From Dysidea avara (Eukaryota; Porifera; Demospongiae; Dictyoceratida; Dysideidae): a stretch of 64,000 nt of DNA. Location: NCBI RefSeq assembly GCF_963678975.1, contig NC_089280.1, positions 15,784,780 to 15,848,779 of the forward strand, given 5' to 3'. The notes under the pieces were generated by a model. That model did not search any database, had not been told where the DNA came from, and saw nothing but the letters and a program-made list of their open reading frames with translations. Position 1 is the first letter of the stretch; every line of letters begins with the position of its first letter. Shown here one piece after another: positions 24,176 to 36,098 of the stretch. The position numbers and the translations under genes were made by a program.

Positions 24176-26038
24176 TTACATTATAGGCCATAGAGGAAGC
24201 AAATCAGTTCTAGCTAAAATGACGTCACGGGAAACTTGTCCAACTGTAAAGCTACCAACTCTGAACAATTTTCTATCAGGGAATTTCTTCTGCAAACTGT
24301 CTCCTAAATCATCCACCACTGTGATTTCATTTCGTCCTATGATATTCTCTGCGTGAATAATGAAGCTCAGTAGTTCAGGAGAGTTCCTAATCAGAGTTAC
24401 AATTCCTTCAATGGTAAGACAGTTCACAAACAAGACAACATGTAGTAATCTACCATGACCCGAAACTGTCTCCATGAAGATCTCAGGGATGTTAGCATCA
24501 CCTGACTCAATGTAAAGCTGCTGCAAATTGGCAGTGAGCACTGGTGAGATCAGGAGACACGCAATAGACTCACAGAAGAAAACCATAAGCTCTTTACAAC
24601 CACTGATAACATCCTGTACAAGATCTGGGTGATCACCATACAGGTTACAGTATTTTAGTGATGGAAAATGGGACAACAATGACCATTTGATGCCACTATG
24701 TGTACAAACATCACATGATCCATCATCGTAAAAAGAGTCAAATTGTAATGCTTGTAGAGTGTAACATTTTCGAAACAAACCTATCAGTTTTTGCTCATAC
24801 TCACCATCAGAATTACTATGCAAAACGCATACCTCTGCTACCAGATGAGAAAGACTCATGCTGCTCAATATCTCCCATAATCCCAGGTGACTTTCCATGT
24901 CTGTCACTGAAATGTACTTTAAGTTAAGTCCATACAACTCATGACAGTGATTAGCAATCATGCGGAGACCTTGTAAAGGATGCAAACAGTTATGATTACC
25001 TTGTATGTTAAGACGTTGAAGATTGGGACAAGCAACTGCTACTTGTTCCAAATTTTCAGATTGAAGTGTCTCAGCATTTGTCAAATCAAACTCAGTGACA
25101 CAATTCAGATTATCAATAGCTTCATTAAGCACAAAACTCTGAAAAAAGTTATACACACCAGCATTTACCTTCCTGACTACCCTATCATCACATATACAGT
25201 CTGTTACAATAGCCATATCCTGGACTAATAATATTCCAAAACTGCTTGGTTTTATGATTGGCAGTGTGACAGTTTGACCAAACACTAACTGATTGGCTGG
25301 TATAGGTGGATAAAGATTTAATGGCAATCTCAAGCTTTTATAATGCTTGAAATACGATGTATAACCTACTAGCGGCGTGAAACTCCACTGCAACAATGAC
25401 TGCAGAAATACTGCTTCTTCTTGATCATAAAGCTCAGCAATAAGATTTAAGCGACACGGCACAAAGCCTTTCTTCATCCACTCTTGTACCCATGTAGAGC
25501 ACAGTGAATGATATTGCTGTGGTACATGTACTGTGAGTTCTTTCAACCCGTCAATAAGAAGCAAGGGATTTATATCAGTACTTAGTTGTACTTCTAATTT
25601 CTCCAAATGTTTCATATGATGGACAGCAATTCTTAATTGTTCGGAGTCTAAATGAGTTACAGGTGGCAGACTAAGTTCCGTTACATTGCCACAATGGCTC
25701 AACATTTCAAATAGTGTTGACGGTGTCACATGATCAGGTACGACGAATCGTTTAATGTACTCACCACAGATATTCAGCGAATTCATCAGAGAACGCTCTT
25801 CTCGACTGTCATAAAGTGGCCACACAAACTCACTCCATAGCGACGGTGTTTCGCTGACGACTCGTAGTTTTTGAGAAACGTATCGAAACTTCACCTTGTC
25901 GCGCATTGTAGCCAAGAAAGACATGATGTAAACTATAAGCTCCACAGGAAGACTTAAGATGTTAAATGGTTTTCCATGGCTGTCTGCAAGTTTTGCTTCA
26001 CACTCCTCGCACTTAGACTTATCCATGCACGTACCCAT
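24176..26038 (-). CDS. F-box protein with leucine-rich C-terminal region, 620 aa
   Basis: A single open frame. The first ATG is at 26038 (MGTCMDKSKCEECEAKL); the frame extends a few codons further only through a GTG. Residues about 27-70 form an F-box: NILSLPVELIVYIMSFL, then VSQKLRVV and SLWSEFVW. F-box domains bind SKP1 and recruit substrates to SCF ubiquitin ligases. The remaining ~550 residues contain irregular leucine-rich segments (VTELSLPPVTHL, LQRLNIQGNHN, LYGLNLKYISVTD) resembling LRRs that bind targets. A Cys-rich N-terminus (CxxC) precedes the F-box. The BEL/Pao LTR begins 24 bp upstream of the start codon, so the native 5' leader or promoter is displaced. Substrate unknown. Confidence 0.8.
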   Translation of the reverse strand: MGTCMDKSKCEECEAKLADSHGKPFNILSLPVELIVYIMSFLATMRDKVKFRYVSQKLRVVSETPSLWSEFVWPLYDSREERSLMNSLNICGEYIKRFVVPDHVTPSTLFEMLSHCGNVTELSLPPVTHLDSEQLRIAVHHMKHLEKLEVQLSTDINPLLLIDGLKELTVHVPQQYHSLCSTWVQEWMKKGFVPCRLNLIAELYDQEEAVFLQSLLQWSFTPLVGYTSYFKHYKSLRLPLNLYPPIPANQLVFGQTVTLPIIKPSSFGILLVQDMAIVTDCICDDRVVRKVNAGVYNFFQSFVLNEAIDNLNCVTEFDLTNAETLQSENLEQVAVACPNLQRLNIQGNHNCLHPLQGLRMIANHCHELYGLNLKYISVTDMESHLGLWEILSSMSLSHLVAEVCVLHSNSDGEYEQKLIGLFRKCYTLQALQFDSFYDDGSCDVCTHSGIKWSLLSHFPSLKYCNLYGDHPDLVQDVISGCKELMVFFCESIACLLISPVLTANLQQLYIESGDANIPEIFMETVSGHGRLLHVVLFVNCLTIEGIVTLIRNSPELLSFIIHAENIIGRNEITVVDDLGDSLQKKFPDRKLFRVGSFTVGQVSRDVILARTDLLPLWPIM

Positions 26039-26062
26039 GTCACCAATACAAGGGGGTATCAC

Positions 26063-26270
26063 TGTCGAGATGAACTAGCAACATTTATTATTAGTAGTAG
26101 TAATTATAGAAAACGTAATGTAAGTTATTTATAGATTGTAATCACGTGATTATGCCACGCTTGTACATGTGATCAATAAGAGTTGTAGTGTGATATTTGT
26201 ATCGTCTTCCTCCCGAATAATCCTACGCGTATCTAGCGAACCAGTGTTCTTATCGTGATATTCCCTCACA
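26063..26270 (+). repeat. BEL1 5' LTR
   Basis: 208 bp, TGTCGAGATG...CCCTCACA, about 93% similar by eye to 32247-32450. It is followed by TTTTTTGGTGCTGTGACC, the likely primer-binding region. Confidence 0.85.
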
Positions 26271-26310
26271 TTTTTTGGTGCTGTGACCAGTTCGCTACGC
26301 GTTCAACAGT

Positions 26311-27650
26311 TTGTTCATGGAGGAACTCAAGAAGCTTCGCGCCTCTCGTCGCGCACACCGATCACATCTTAAGAAGACTCTCACAAGCGTCACAGAAGTA
26401 CTAGAGAAGGACAGTAGTGAGCTACTAACAGACCTTCAAGCGATCACTTTGACCACCACGTTGGAAGGTTTACAACGCAGGAAAGAAATTTTGACGAACC
26501 TCGATAGAAAAACAGTGCTGATTGAACAAGAAGAATTAGAGACAGATATCTACGAGTGCGAAGAAATTCAAACCAATATCGTCGAAAAGATTGCTCAACT
26601 TCAGTTTCTACTTCGCTTTCAAACAACTCGTCCTTCAAAACCAATATCGCCTGCAGTTACAGATGTTCCGACAACCTCAATACCGCCAGTCATTCCTCGA
26701 CCTACAAACACTAGTTCACAGTCTGTCACTGAACAAGGAGACCTAACTCACATAGACGACACTCCACAACAGCCACCCACTGATTCAACAGCCATTACAC
26801 CCCCACAGAACCCAGTCTCTGGATACAATGTGAGTCGTCTACCTAAGCTTAACATTCCAATGTTTACCGGAGACCCCCTAATGTGACAACCATTTTGGGA
26901 CAGTTTTGAGGCGGCCATCAACTTAAACCCTGTATTAAGCAACGTACAGAAACTGAATTATCTCAGAGCTCAATTACAAGGGGATGCGGCCAGAGTGATA
27001 TCGGGTTTTCCTCTTACCAATAACAATTATTTACCATCAGTTGAACTGCTTCGTAGTCGATTTGCTCAACCTCACAAGTTGGTCATGCTCATATGCAGGC
27101 ACTCATCGACCTACCAAGCCCTAGTAACTCTCTCACTAGCCTGCAACAGTTTCACGATTCTATTGAGAGTCACACCAGAAGCCTTACTGCACTTGGAAAG
27201 AACAGTGACTCCTACAGCGATTTACTTGTGCCCATCACTCTTGGGAAACTGCCTACTGAGGTTAAGAGAAACCTAGCCAGAGAGTGGCGAAGTGAAGAAT
27301 GGACACTTGGTGAGCTACAAGGTGCACTACTTGTGGAAATTCGTATTCTAGAAACCACTACATCTACTTCCCACAAGCATCCTACTGCTTCATTCCTTGC
27401 TAACGCCCATAACACTAGTAACCCAGAGATCAAGAGGAAGTATCCATGTGTTTATTGTTCTGGTTCTCACCCTCCATCCAATTGTGTAGCCATTGCTGAC
27501 TCTAAGAAACGTTTGGAGATAGTCAAACAACGACTGTGCTTTAACTGCCTAGCTCATCACAAGAGCTCACAGTGCCAATCGAAGAACCGGTGCCGCAACT
27601 GCAAACGTAAGCACCACCTCCTACCACTGAGACTACTACACAGAATCCAG
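26311..27650 (+). pseudogene. BEL1 gag
   Basis: The frame from 26311 encodes a coiled-coil-like N-terminus, a Thr/Pro-rich linker and the conserved SRLPKLNIPMFTGDP. A TGA at 26884-26886 stops it where a tryptophan codon is expected. The frame continues (LNYLRAQLQGDAARVISGFP) and then shifts near 27085. The next frame carries three Cys/His knuckles: CVYCSGSHPPSNC, CFNCLAHHKSSQC and the start of CRNCKRKH (about 27450-27620). Gag forms the particle and binds RNA. This copy is broken by at least one stop and one frameshift. Confidence 0.8.
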
Positions 27651-27652
27651 CT

Positions 27653-30443
27653 TTGCCAAACACTGCAGTTACCACCATTTCCTCTACCTCACAAGAGACA
27701 ATTCTTCACTCTAACAACAGAAACGTATGTTTACTCAAAACTGCTGTTGCCACTGTTTCCAGTTCTAATTGTCATGCTGAAGCAAACGTTTTATTTGACG
27801 AAGGCTCACAACGATCTTTCATGTCACAGTCTCTGGCGAACACTTTACAGTTACAGCCACTCAAGAAAGAGATGATTTATCTATCAGCGTTTGCATTACA
27901 GATACCATCACCTCAACATTTGGAAGTAGCAAAGATCTATCTTGAAACTAAGACTGGCATCAAGCTACCATTATCTGTTCTGATCGTACCAACCATTGCT
28001 GCCCCTCTCCAGAACGCTGTTCAATCACAACTTACCCAGTTACCATACCTACAAGGGCTTACACTTGCCCACCCAGTTACCTCTGAGAAAGAATTTGAGC
28101 TGTCATTGCTTATTGGAGCAGATCATTACTGGGACATCATCGAAGATCACATCATCCGAGGAAATGGACCCACAGCCATGAAATCAAAATTAGGATATGT
28201 GCTTTCAGGGCCACTCCCACAATCTGTTGACACAACCACAAGTGCTCTCCACATTGCTGCTTTACAGACCAACGAATATGACTTGCAAAGGTTCTGGGCT
28301 ATTGAGGCATCTGGTACATCACCTTCCTGTAACACTGACAATGAACCCATACAGTCCTACATTGACTCTTGTATTTCGAGAAATGATGGGTCGTATACTG
28401 CAAGATTTCCGTGGAAGGAAAATCATCCTCCCTTACCAAGTAACAGATCTATATGTGAGAAAAGAACATGCTTCCTAGTCAACAAGTTAGTGCAAACTCC
28501 TAAACTGTTACATGTTTAAGACAGCATCCTAAACGAACAAGAACAACTAGGTTTTATTGAACAAGTACCAATACCAACGTTCACCAAGAATTGTCACTAC
28601 ATACCACATCATGCAGTCCGAAAGGACTCAACTACAATGCCAATAAGAATCGTTTACGACTGCAGCTGTCATGAATCCAAGGACTCACCAAGCTTAAATG
28701 ATTGTTTAGAGGTTGGCCTACCGTTTCTTACTGACATGTGTTCTGTTCTCCTTAGGTTCAGAGTAGGGCTGGGACGAATATTGAAATTTACCTTCGAATA
28801 TTCGCTTGTAAAATGTTCGAACATTCGAAGCTTCGGTGTTAGCTTTCAAGTTACAGGTTTTCTTGTACTTACTAACATCCTTCTTAAGTTTTATCTTTCT
28901 AGTCCTATTTAATAAGTTTGTAAGCATTTGGAAAGTGTATAGCAGCAGTACTGAATGACGCGATCGATCGATTGCAAGTGGGCGTGTCCGCTATACTGCA
29001 ATCATGCGTAGGTAAACACCAAATAATGGCTAAATCAATGTTTTCCTGCAATATCTATCACTTTATAAGGTGTTTCAAGGCTATAACAAGCTAAAATGCG
29101 TAGGTTTAAAAGTGGGCGTGGCACTCGCGAAGAGATGAACATCGATCGCGCAAGATAAATAATCAGCTGCAATAAAGACAACGACATTTATTTGTAATTC
29201 TTTCGTAAACAATGAGTGCATTACGAAGCTTCGAAGGATACTTTTAAAATTTGAAGTTTACTTAACCTTCGAACCATCGAAACATTCGAAGCTTCGTCCC
29301 AGCCCTAGTTCAGAGGTCACAGTTTTGGTATTTCAACAGACATAGAGAAGGCCTTCCTTCACGTCCAGCTCCATCCCCATGACAGGGACTTCACAAGATT
29401 CCTATGGTTGTCAGATGTAACCAACCCCAACTGTGAGTTCAAGGTGTACCGTTTCAAAGTAGTATTGTTTGGTGCAACCAGTTCACCATTTATGTTACAT
29501 GCTGTACTGTTTCACCACCTACAACAGTCACACACTCTTAACAGCAGCTAACATGCTAAGAAATCTGTATGTTAATAACATAATCACAGGATGTACTACA
29601 TCACAGCAAGCCACTCAGTTTTATCATGAATCTAGATCCATCATGTCTGAGGCAAGATTTAATCTTCGAGCTTGGGCATCCAGTTGTACCCAACTCAACA
29701 CTAGCACAACAGGAGAACGTGGCTGATAGCACTACCTTAGTCAATGTACTTGGCTTGCAGTGGGTCACTGTTACTGATAAACTTCACTTTATCCCAAAGA
29801 TGATCCTTCCTCAGAACCACACTACCGTTGTAATCACAAAGTGTCAGGTACTCCAACAATCATCAAGAGTGTTTGATCCCTTAGGTTACCTGGCTCCAGT
29901 CACAGTCCAGGATAAACTGTTCCTTAAGAAACTCTGGCAACACAAGATCAGTTGGGTGACCCACTGGAGAACAGCCTTAAGGATGAATGGCTTACCATAG
30001 CCCATGAAATTGAAGATGCCACCACTGTTTCCATGCTGAGACATTATTCTGCTACTAACAGTTCTGATACAAGTCTACAACTACATGTTTTTGCTGATGC
30101 CAGTTTGAAAGCTTATGGAACCGTGGCTTACCTCACAGCTGGAGACAAAGTAAACTTCATTATTGCCAAGTCCCGAATAGCACCAGTAAAGACTTTGACT
30201 TTACCAAGATTGGAGCTGATGGCTGCCGTACTTGCTAGCAGGGTAAGCAAGTTTATTGTTAACTCCTTGTCATTACAGGCCATACCACTACACCTTTGGT
30301 CAGTCAGATCGTCCTCTACTGGATTCAAAGTAATAAGAAGCTTCCCTCCTTTGTTTCTCACCGTGTCACTGAGATTAAGGATCTTACCAGCAATGCACCG
30401 TGGAGATATTGCCCAACTGATGACAATCCGGCTGACCTTCTGA
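27653..30443 (+). pseudogene. BEL1 protease, reverse transcriptase and RNase H region
   Basis: The protease motif VLFDEGSQRSF, with its catalytic Asp intact, is at about 27785-27815. A TAA at 28517-28519 interrupts the linker to RT. RT begins with MPIRIVYDCSCHES near 28640 and is split by a 544-bp MITE (28764-29307). Its catalytic box reads LYVNNI near 29567, where BEL elements have YVDD. An RNase H-like FADASLKAYGTVAYL lies near 30090. Further frameshifts occur near 29490-29630 and 29950. The RT is therefore inactive on several grounds. Confidence 0.8.
28764..29307. mobile_element. hAT-like MITE in the BEL1 RT, 8-bp target duplication
   Basis: Ends TAGGGCTGGGACGAA and TTCGTCCCAGCCCTA, flanked by exact GTTCAGAG repeats (28756-28763 and 29308-29315). 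Subterminal sequence is rich in TTCGAA. It interrupts the RT codons without other loss, so it arrived after BEL1. Confidence 0.9.
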
Positions 30444-30599
30444 CCAGGGACTGAGTTCACACGTACTGAAGTCGTCTACACTTTGGTCATCTGGCCCATC
30501 ATGGCTTACAAGAGACACCCTTTGGCCAACATGGCAGTCCTCACCAGATATTCAACTTCATGCTGCTGTAATCACTGCTGAAGAATTTACTCCATCTCA

Positions 30600-32090
30600 G
30601 CCTACTACTGAACCATTGGGACTACACTGTGTCATTGATCTGAAGAAGTTCAGCAGCCTTGGTAAGCTTGTTGTCACCACTGCTTATGTCCTCTGTTTCA
30701 TAGCAAACTGTAAACCTGGTGTAACCAAGCAAACAGGAACGCTGACACCACAAGAACTGTATCATGCCAAGATGAAATGGGTGAAGAGCTGTCAACTTCA
30801 AGTGTACGGAAAAGAGATCCAGTCTCATGTCCACCTCCCAAAGAAGCAAACAATTGACATTGCTGCGACAGTTACGTCTTTTCCTTGATGATGATGGTTT
30901 TATCCGATGTGGAGGGAGGATTCATAATGCACCGCTGAGTCAACTTACCAAGTTTCCGTACCTATTACCACCTAAACACCATCTTACCGCCCTCATCGTA
31001 TTCAATATACACGTCAAACTGTACCACACTGGTGTCAATAGCACGTTACTGCTATAAGACAAGAGTATTGGATTCCCACAGCAAGACAATATGTTAAGAG
31101 CTTACTGCGCTGCTGTACCATATGTAAGAGACATCAAGGAAAGCCATACATGGCACCAGATCCAGCACCTCTTCCACAATCTAGAACACAAGATTTACCC
31201 CCATTTACAGTATCTGGAGTAGACTTCACTGGGGCACTCTATGTCCAACAAGACAGAGATGAGGTGAAAGTTTATATCTGTTTATTTACGTGTGCCACAA
31301 CCAGAGCTATACATCTGGAAGTAGTCACCGATCTGTCAACTGAAACATTTTTACTTGCCTTTCGCAGATTTACCAGTCGCAAGGGTTTACCTCAAATTGT
31401 TATTTCCGACAATGCATCCACTTATGTCGGCTGCGGAGGAATTAACTGAGCTGTTCAATTCAATAGATCTAGCAAACACTGAGTAAACAAGGAATAACCT
31501 GGGAATTCATACCAAAGAGGGCCCCCTGGTATGGGGGGTTCTGGGAGAGGTTGATCGGGCTAACGAAGAGCTGCCTTAAGAAAGTCTTGGGAAGAGCACA
31601 TATTAATCTCCTAACCCTACAAACTCTAGTGGTAGAAATTGAAGCCATTCTAAATGACCGACCGCTCACCTATGTCTCAAGTGATGTCCTGGACCCAGAT
31701 CCGTTAACACCAGCTGATTTGCTTTATGGAAGACGTATCACCTCTCTACCCTACAGACATGTTGAGGAAGATGAACTGACAGATCCTACTATTGGAGATG
31801 AAGCACAGATCCGGAAGAGAGCTAAGAAACAGGCACTGATCATAGAACATTTTTGTTCCAGATGGAAGCATGAATATCTGACATCGTTAAGAGAATCCTA
31901 TAAGACTTCAGGCAACAACCAACAGAAGGCCAAGACAGGTGACATTGTGCTAATACATGATGATAAACCCCGTGTGGACTGGAGATTAGCTGGCATTGAA
32001 GAGTTGATACCTGGTGGTGATGGATTGATTCTTGCGGCAAACATACGCACCTCAACCGGTAAAACAAACAGACCGATCAACCTGAAGTGA
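30600..32090 (+). pseudogene. BEL1 integrase and C-terminal region
   Basis: An HH-CC zinc-binding region spans about 30980-31140 (HHLTALIVFN, then LLRCCTICKRHQGKPY). The catalytic core follows: GVDFTGALYV (Asp), VISDNASTYVG (Asp) and GFWERLIGLTKS (Glu) around 31210-31560, with a frameshift near 31440. The 31551-32090 frame (ILNDRPLTYVSSD, LTPADLLYGR, VDWRLAGIEELIPGGDGLI) matches the DUF5641-type tail of BEL/Pao polyproteins. Domain order is normal, but the frames are broken. Confidence 0.8.
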
Positions 32091-32246
32091 CCAATGCAGA
32101 ATCTGATGATCCTACTTGAAGCAGCAAGAGATGTACTACCGACTCCTCCACTTTACCTGATAGTCGTCCTCAGATAGATGCAGCCAGAAGGGGAAGAATG
32201 CGAGTTTCAGAGTGGACCAAAATTCTACGGCCCCCTCCCCGGAGGA

Positions 32247-32450
32247 TGTCGAGATGAACTAGTAACCTTTATTATTAGTAGTAGTAATTATAGAATACGT
32301 AATGTAAGTTATTTATAGATTGTAATCACGTGATTATGCCACGCTTGTACATGTGATCAATAAAAGTTGTAGTATGATATTTGTATCGTCTTCCCAGTAA
32401 TCCTACGAGTATCGAACGAACCAGTGTTCTTATCGTGACATTCCCCCACA
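32247..32450 (+). repeat. BEL1 3' LTR
   Basis: 204 bp, TGTCGAGATG...CCCCCACA. It is preceded by a purine/pyrimidine-rich CCCCCTCCCCGGAGGA stretch, where a polypurine-type priming site is expected. Confidence 0.85.
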
Positions 32451-32452
32451 GT

Positions 32453-32726
32453 CACTCCAATAAGCACTGTACTACGATCTGCGACCGCGGTCAAAGCTGG
32501 TCAAGATGGATTTTCGATTTTGACCGTTGACTCATCGAATTTTTGTCTTGACCATGGACCTGGTTCCGTTTATTTTCGCTATATTTTCGTACACTACTTA
32601 CTCGCGAAGCTTTGACCGTGCTGGGAAAACAGTTTGACCGTTGTTCTTCGTGAAAAGTCGGCCTTGTTCATTGACCTTTAGCTTTGACCGCGGTCGCAGA
32701 TCGTAGTACAGTGTATATTGGAGTGA
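32453..32726. repeat. ~274-bp foldback directly beside BEL1 and the Ginger element
   Basis: CACTCCAATAAGCACTGTAC at 32453 is the near-inverse of the sequence ending TATTGGAGTG at 32725. Both arms carry CGATCTGCGACCGCGGTCAA (arm length about 47 bp). TTGACCG repeats fill the centre. Its last bases, GTGA (32723-32726), are also the target duplication of the adjacent Ginger-like element. Confidence 0.7.
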
Positions 32727-32830
32727 TGTTAGGCGCAATCTGTGAATTTGCGCAGTTTATAAATTGCGCTGCGCATTTTGTGAATTCATAAAATGCGCAA
32801 CAATTTATAAATTGCGCAGCTCGAATGAGG
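32727..32830 (+). repeat. Ginger left TIR
   Basis: About 100 bp pairing with 37494-37606. It is itself built from short palindromes (AATTTATAAATTGCGC, AATTCATAAAATGCGC). Confidence 0.85.
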
Positions 32831-33007
32831 ACACGGTGCGATGCGATCGAGTGTGCAATTTACGACCTATTATTGTTTCACACCTGGTAGTTCACGCGAT
32901 TTAGACCTAATTTCGTTTCACACCTGGTGGTTCACGAGACCTAGCTCCTTGTGGTTCTTATAGTGCTTGCGAGGTGTGAGCTTCAACGAGTTAGCTAGCT
33001 AGTCAGT

Positions 33008-35570
33008 ATGTCGAAAGAAGGTCACAGAGAGCTGTTCGAAAAGTTCTGCAGAACGAAGTATTTTGATCACGCCACTACAAGCAAGACAGTATCAGAGGAG
33101 AAGGCTACTAAGTAAGAAAATCATAGACGTTTTGAATGGAATTGAAAGGCTGAGCGATGTTTCAAACTCCTTCAAATTCTGGGTTATTAAAACGAAGAAG
33201 TTTGCTTTATTAAACTATCTAGAGTTGAAGTTAGAAAATGTCCTATGTCTGCCAGCCAAGCAAAGAGTAAGAAATGATGGTTTTTTGTGCCTCTCTTCAC
33301 AAAACTATATTACAGAATGATAATGACAAAACTGTCTTTGGTCATCATCGCATAGTGGCAACAGCTGAGAAGTTTTATGATATATTAGAACGTGTGCACT
33401 CAACGGAAAATGGGCATGTAGGCTACAAGAAAACGCTTGCAGAGGTATAAGAATCGTGTACGCTGTCATATTATTAAAGTGTCACCAAGTTTTATGGTCA
33501 CTGAGACTGCATAATATAGTGAAGATGGGGTGGTCCTATGTTTATATTAAAGCCACGCTTAATTTAATTTTGTAACTAAACATGTGAGCCCATTCCTTGG
33601 AGTACTGAGTTGGTGAGATAATAAAAGAAATCATTACGTGCGTGCAATACAGGCTTTTGCTGAGATGATCGACTAATGTTTTAGCCTATTGTGGAAGTAG
33701 TTTTGGGAATATAGTGCTACACAGTAGAAAATTGAGTAAAGAAATCAATTTGAACAGTGAATATACTGACTACAAGTGCTTATATTCACAGCCATAACTT
33801 TAGAAGAGTTTGAAAATTTGGTTTGGATGTTGACCATAATATATTGGCATATATCTATCAGGGATATAATTAATGAATTGGTTAAAATAGTAATGGTTAA
33901 TTCCAGATGAGTTAGCTAGCTGCATGGTGCTTGGTTTTTAGAAGTAGCACAATATCAACTTGTTTCTGATTGCACTAGTGTGTTAACTGTTCTTGTTATG
34001 GCATAGCTATGTTATACACATTTGGCTATGACTGCTTTATTAGAGTGTCTTGATAATACTTAAAGGTATAGGAGTGCAGTTCCCATTGTTTTGTTTTCAA
34101 CAGCAGCTGACTGCAATTAAAGGACATAATTGTGTGGCTCTGAAGTGTGGCATGTATGTGTTCTGATTGTTTAAGAGTGTGGTCCAGTCATGTCATTGTA
34201 TCATTGAAGCTACATGTATTGTATCTGTCAGTAGTTTAAATGTCAAATAGTTGTTTGACTTGTTCTTCTAAGGAAAGTGTCTATACAGAAATTTAACACC
34301 TTATTATTATGGTTTCCTTGCATGAAGGAGATGATCATGTAATATAACAGAAAACAGACACTTGTCAGAACCATAAAGGTCTATCCGTGAGTTTGTTATT
34401 GTGGTGGCCATGTACTGCTTGCTTTGGTTTGGCCTCTGATGTTGTGACAAGTCAGACAGACAGTCAGGCAGACAAAAAATGGGTTTTGATGATTTTTAAA
34501 AATACAGGATTGATGTTTGATACACTAAGACTATTCAAAACTCATTTTCATCTCATATTTGTATGGTTTTCAACTAAAACATTCTGAGAGGCGCCATTTA
34601 TTTTCTTTAGTATTTGATAGCAGTACCTATTTCACACTTTGCCCACTTTTGTTTGTATGTCTAATTATATTTCCCGGCATTCTTAAGTATGTGTATTTAA
34701 CAAACTTGCCCACAATTATCATAATTTCTAATTGTGTTACTATTGTAGGTCCAAAGAATGTATGAAGGTTTGCCAAGGGAGGCAGCTCAATATTTTTGTA
34801 GCACATGCCATATTTGCCAGCTGAAGCAGCCACAGAATTGTACTGCTCCTTTGAAGCCAATCATTTCATCAGGATTTTTAACACGTTATCAGGTTTGTTG
34901 TGGGAGAGAGTATAATTTACATAGAGGATTATTCACTCTTGCTTATTTTAGATTGATTTGATAGATATGAGGCACATGCCAGATGATTCTTATTGCTACA
35001 TTGCACATTACATGGACCACTGGTCAAAGTTTCACGTGCTATGGCCACTGATAAACAAGAGTGCCATTGAAGTAGCTAGTGGGCTTGTGCACAAGGTTTT
35101 CCCATATTTTGGGCTCCCCAAAATACTGCAGTCAGATAATGGAAGGGAATTTGTTAATGAAGTTATTAGAGAGATATTGAAGTCGTGGCCAGGAGAAGTG
35201 ACAATAATCAATGGTAGACCTTGCCATTCACAGTCACAAGGTTTAATTGAAAAGGGCAACCATCTTGTAGAAATGCAGTTGCAAGCATTTAAATGTGAGC
35301 ACAAGGATTCCAACTGTGTATCTTGGACTGACTGACTGGCTGCCATGTATTCAATGTAAGTACTAGTATGAGCCCAACTAATATGTAATGTGCCCTTGCA
35401 GATAATTTAAATGTTCAAGTATGTCGCACTTTAAAACAAAGCTGATATGAAGTGGTGTTTGGCCAGCCACCAAGGTTAGCCCCATTTGCTGAACTTCCCG
35501 AAGGAGTTGACCATTGTATAATGGAAGAGGATTTAACTGATCTTATCAAAGATGGTTAGTGGTTCAATAG
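33008..35570 (+). pseudogene. Ginger/KRBA2-like integrase-transposase, multi-exon
   Basis: Exon 1 (33008-33444) starts MSKEGHRELFEKFCRTKYFD and is frame-broken, with pieces IDVLNGIERLS and EKFYDILERVHS; its donor is at 33445. Exon 2 (34749-34892) encodes a zinc-binding CSTCHICQLKQP. Exon 3 (34952-35355) encodes the DDE core: YMDHWSKFHVLWPL (Asp), PKILQSDNGREFVNEV (Asp) and SQGLIEKGNHLVEMQL (Glu). All introns have GT/AG ends. A TGA at 35333-35335 replaces an expected Trp. A later piece (VVFGQPPRLAPFAELP, about 35455-35510) continues the family pattern. From memory, the closest relatives are KRBA2-like proteins and Ginger1 transposases. The frameshifts in exon 1 and the stop indicate a pseudogene. 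Confidence 0.75.
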
Positions 35571-35639
35571 TGATGTAAAAAATCATGTGGCGCTTTCAAC
35601 TAGATGATGTGTCACTGCTATTTGATGAATTACCACCAA

Positions 35640-36098
35640 CTGTGTTTCCACCAACATCTAGTTCAAGGATGTCACCACAACAACTGAGTAGAAGTACATC
35701 ACCACAATCTAGCTTAATGATGTCACCACGGCGACTAAGTAGAAGTTAATCACCCCCCATCTAGTTCAAGGATGTCACCACAGCGACCAAGTAGTAGTGC
35801 ATCACCACCATCTAGCTCAAGGATGTCACCACGGCGACCAAGTAGAAGTACATCACCATCTAGCTCAAAGATGTCACCACAGCGACCAAGTAGAAGTGCA
35901 TCACCACTAACTAGCTCAAGGATGTCACCACAGCAAGCATGTCAAAGTGTGCCACCACTGTTACCTGACAAACCATTGTCAAATCAAATTGTATCTCCTA
36001 TAGCATCTCCTACAGATGATACGTCATCACCACCTGATCACATGGAGTCGGAGTCTCAGAGGTACAAATCATTACCAATTTTGTGTAGACTGCTATAG
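35640..36098 (+). repeat. coding tandem repeat, Ser/Pro/Arg-rich, in the Ginger element
   Basis: About six units of 50-60 bp, each encoding a version of RMSPQRPSRSASPPSSS. The frame 35772-36098 is open, and upstream units contain one stop. This looks like a low-complexity C-terminal tail of the transposase or a second protein of the element. Confidence 0.7.

Larger units (their letters stand above)
26063..32450 (+). mobile_element. BEL/Pao LTR retrotransposon 1, full length but broken
   Basis: Both LTRs are present (26063-26270 and 32247-32450), as are all internal domains in BEL/Pao order: gag, zinc knuckles, protease, RT, RNase H, integrase and a C-terminal DUF5641-like region. The flanks read ATCAC and GTCAC, a possible imperfect 5-bp duplication. 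Frameshifts, several stops, an altered RT catalytic box and a nested MITE make it inactive. It lies antisense to the F-box gene. Confidence 0.85.

Noticed and set aside
26039-26062. Upstream start (GTG) for the F-box ORF
   Set aside because: The extension is only a few codons and stops at the LTR boundary; the ATG at 26038 is the natural start.
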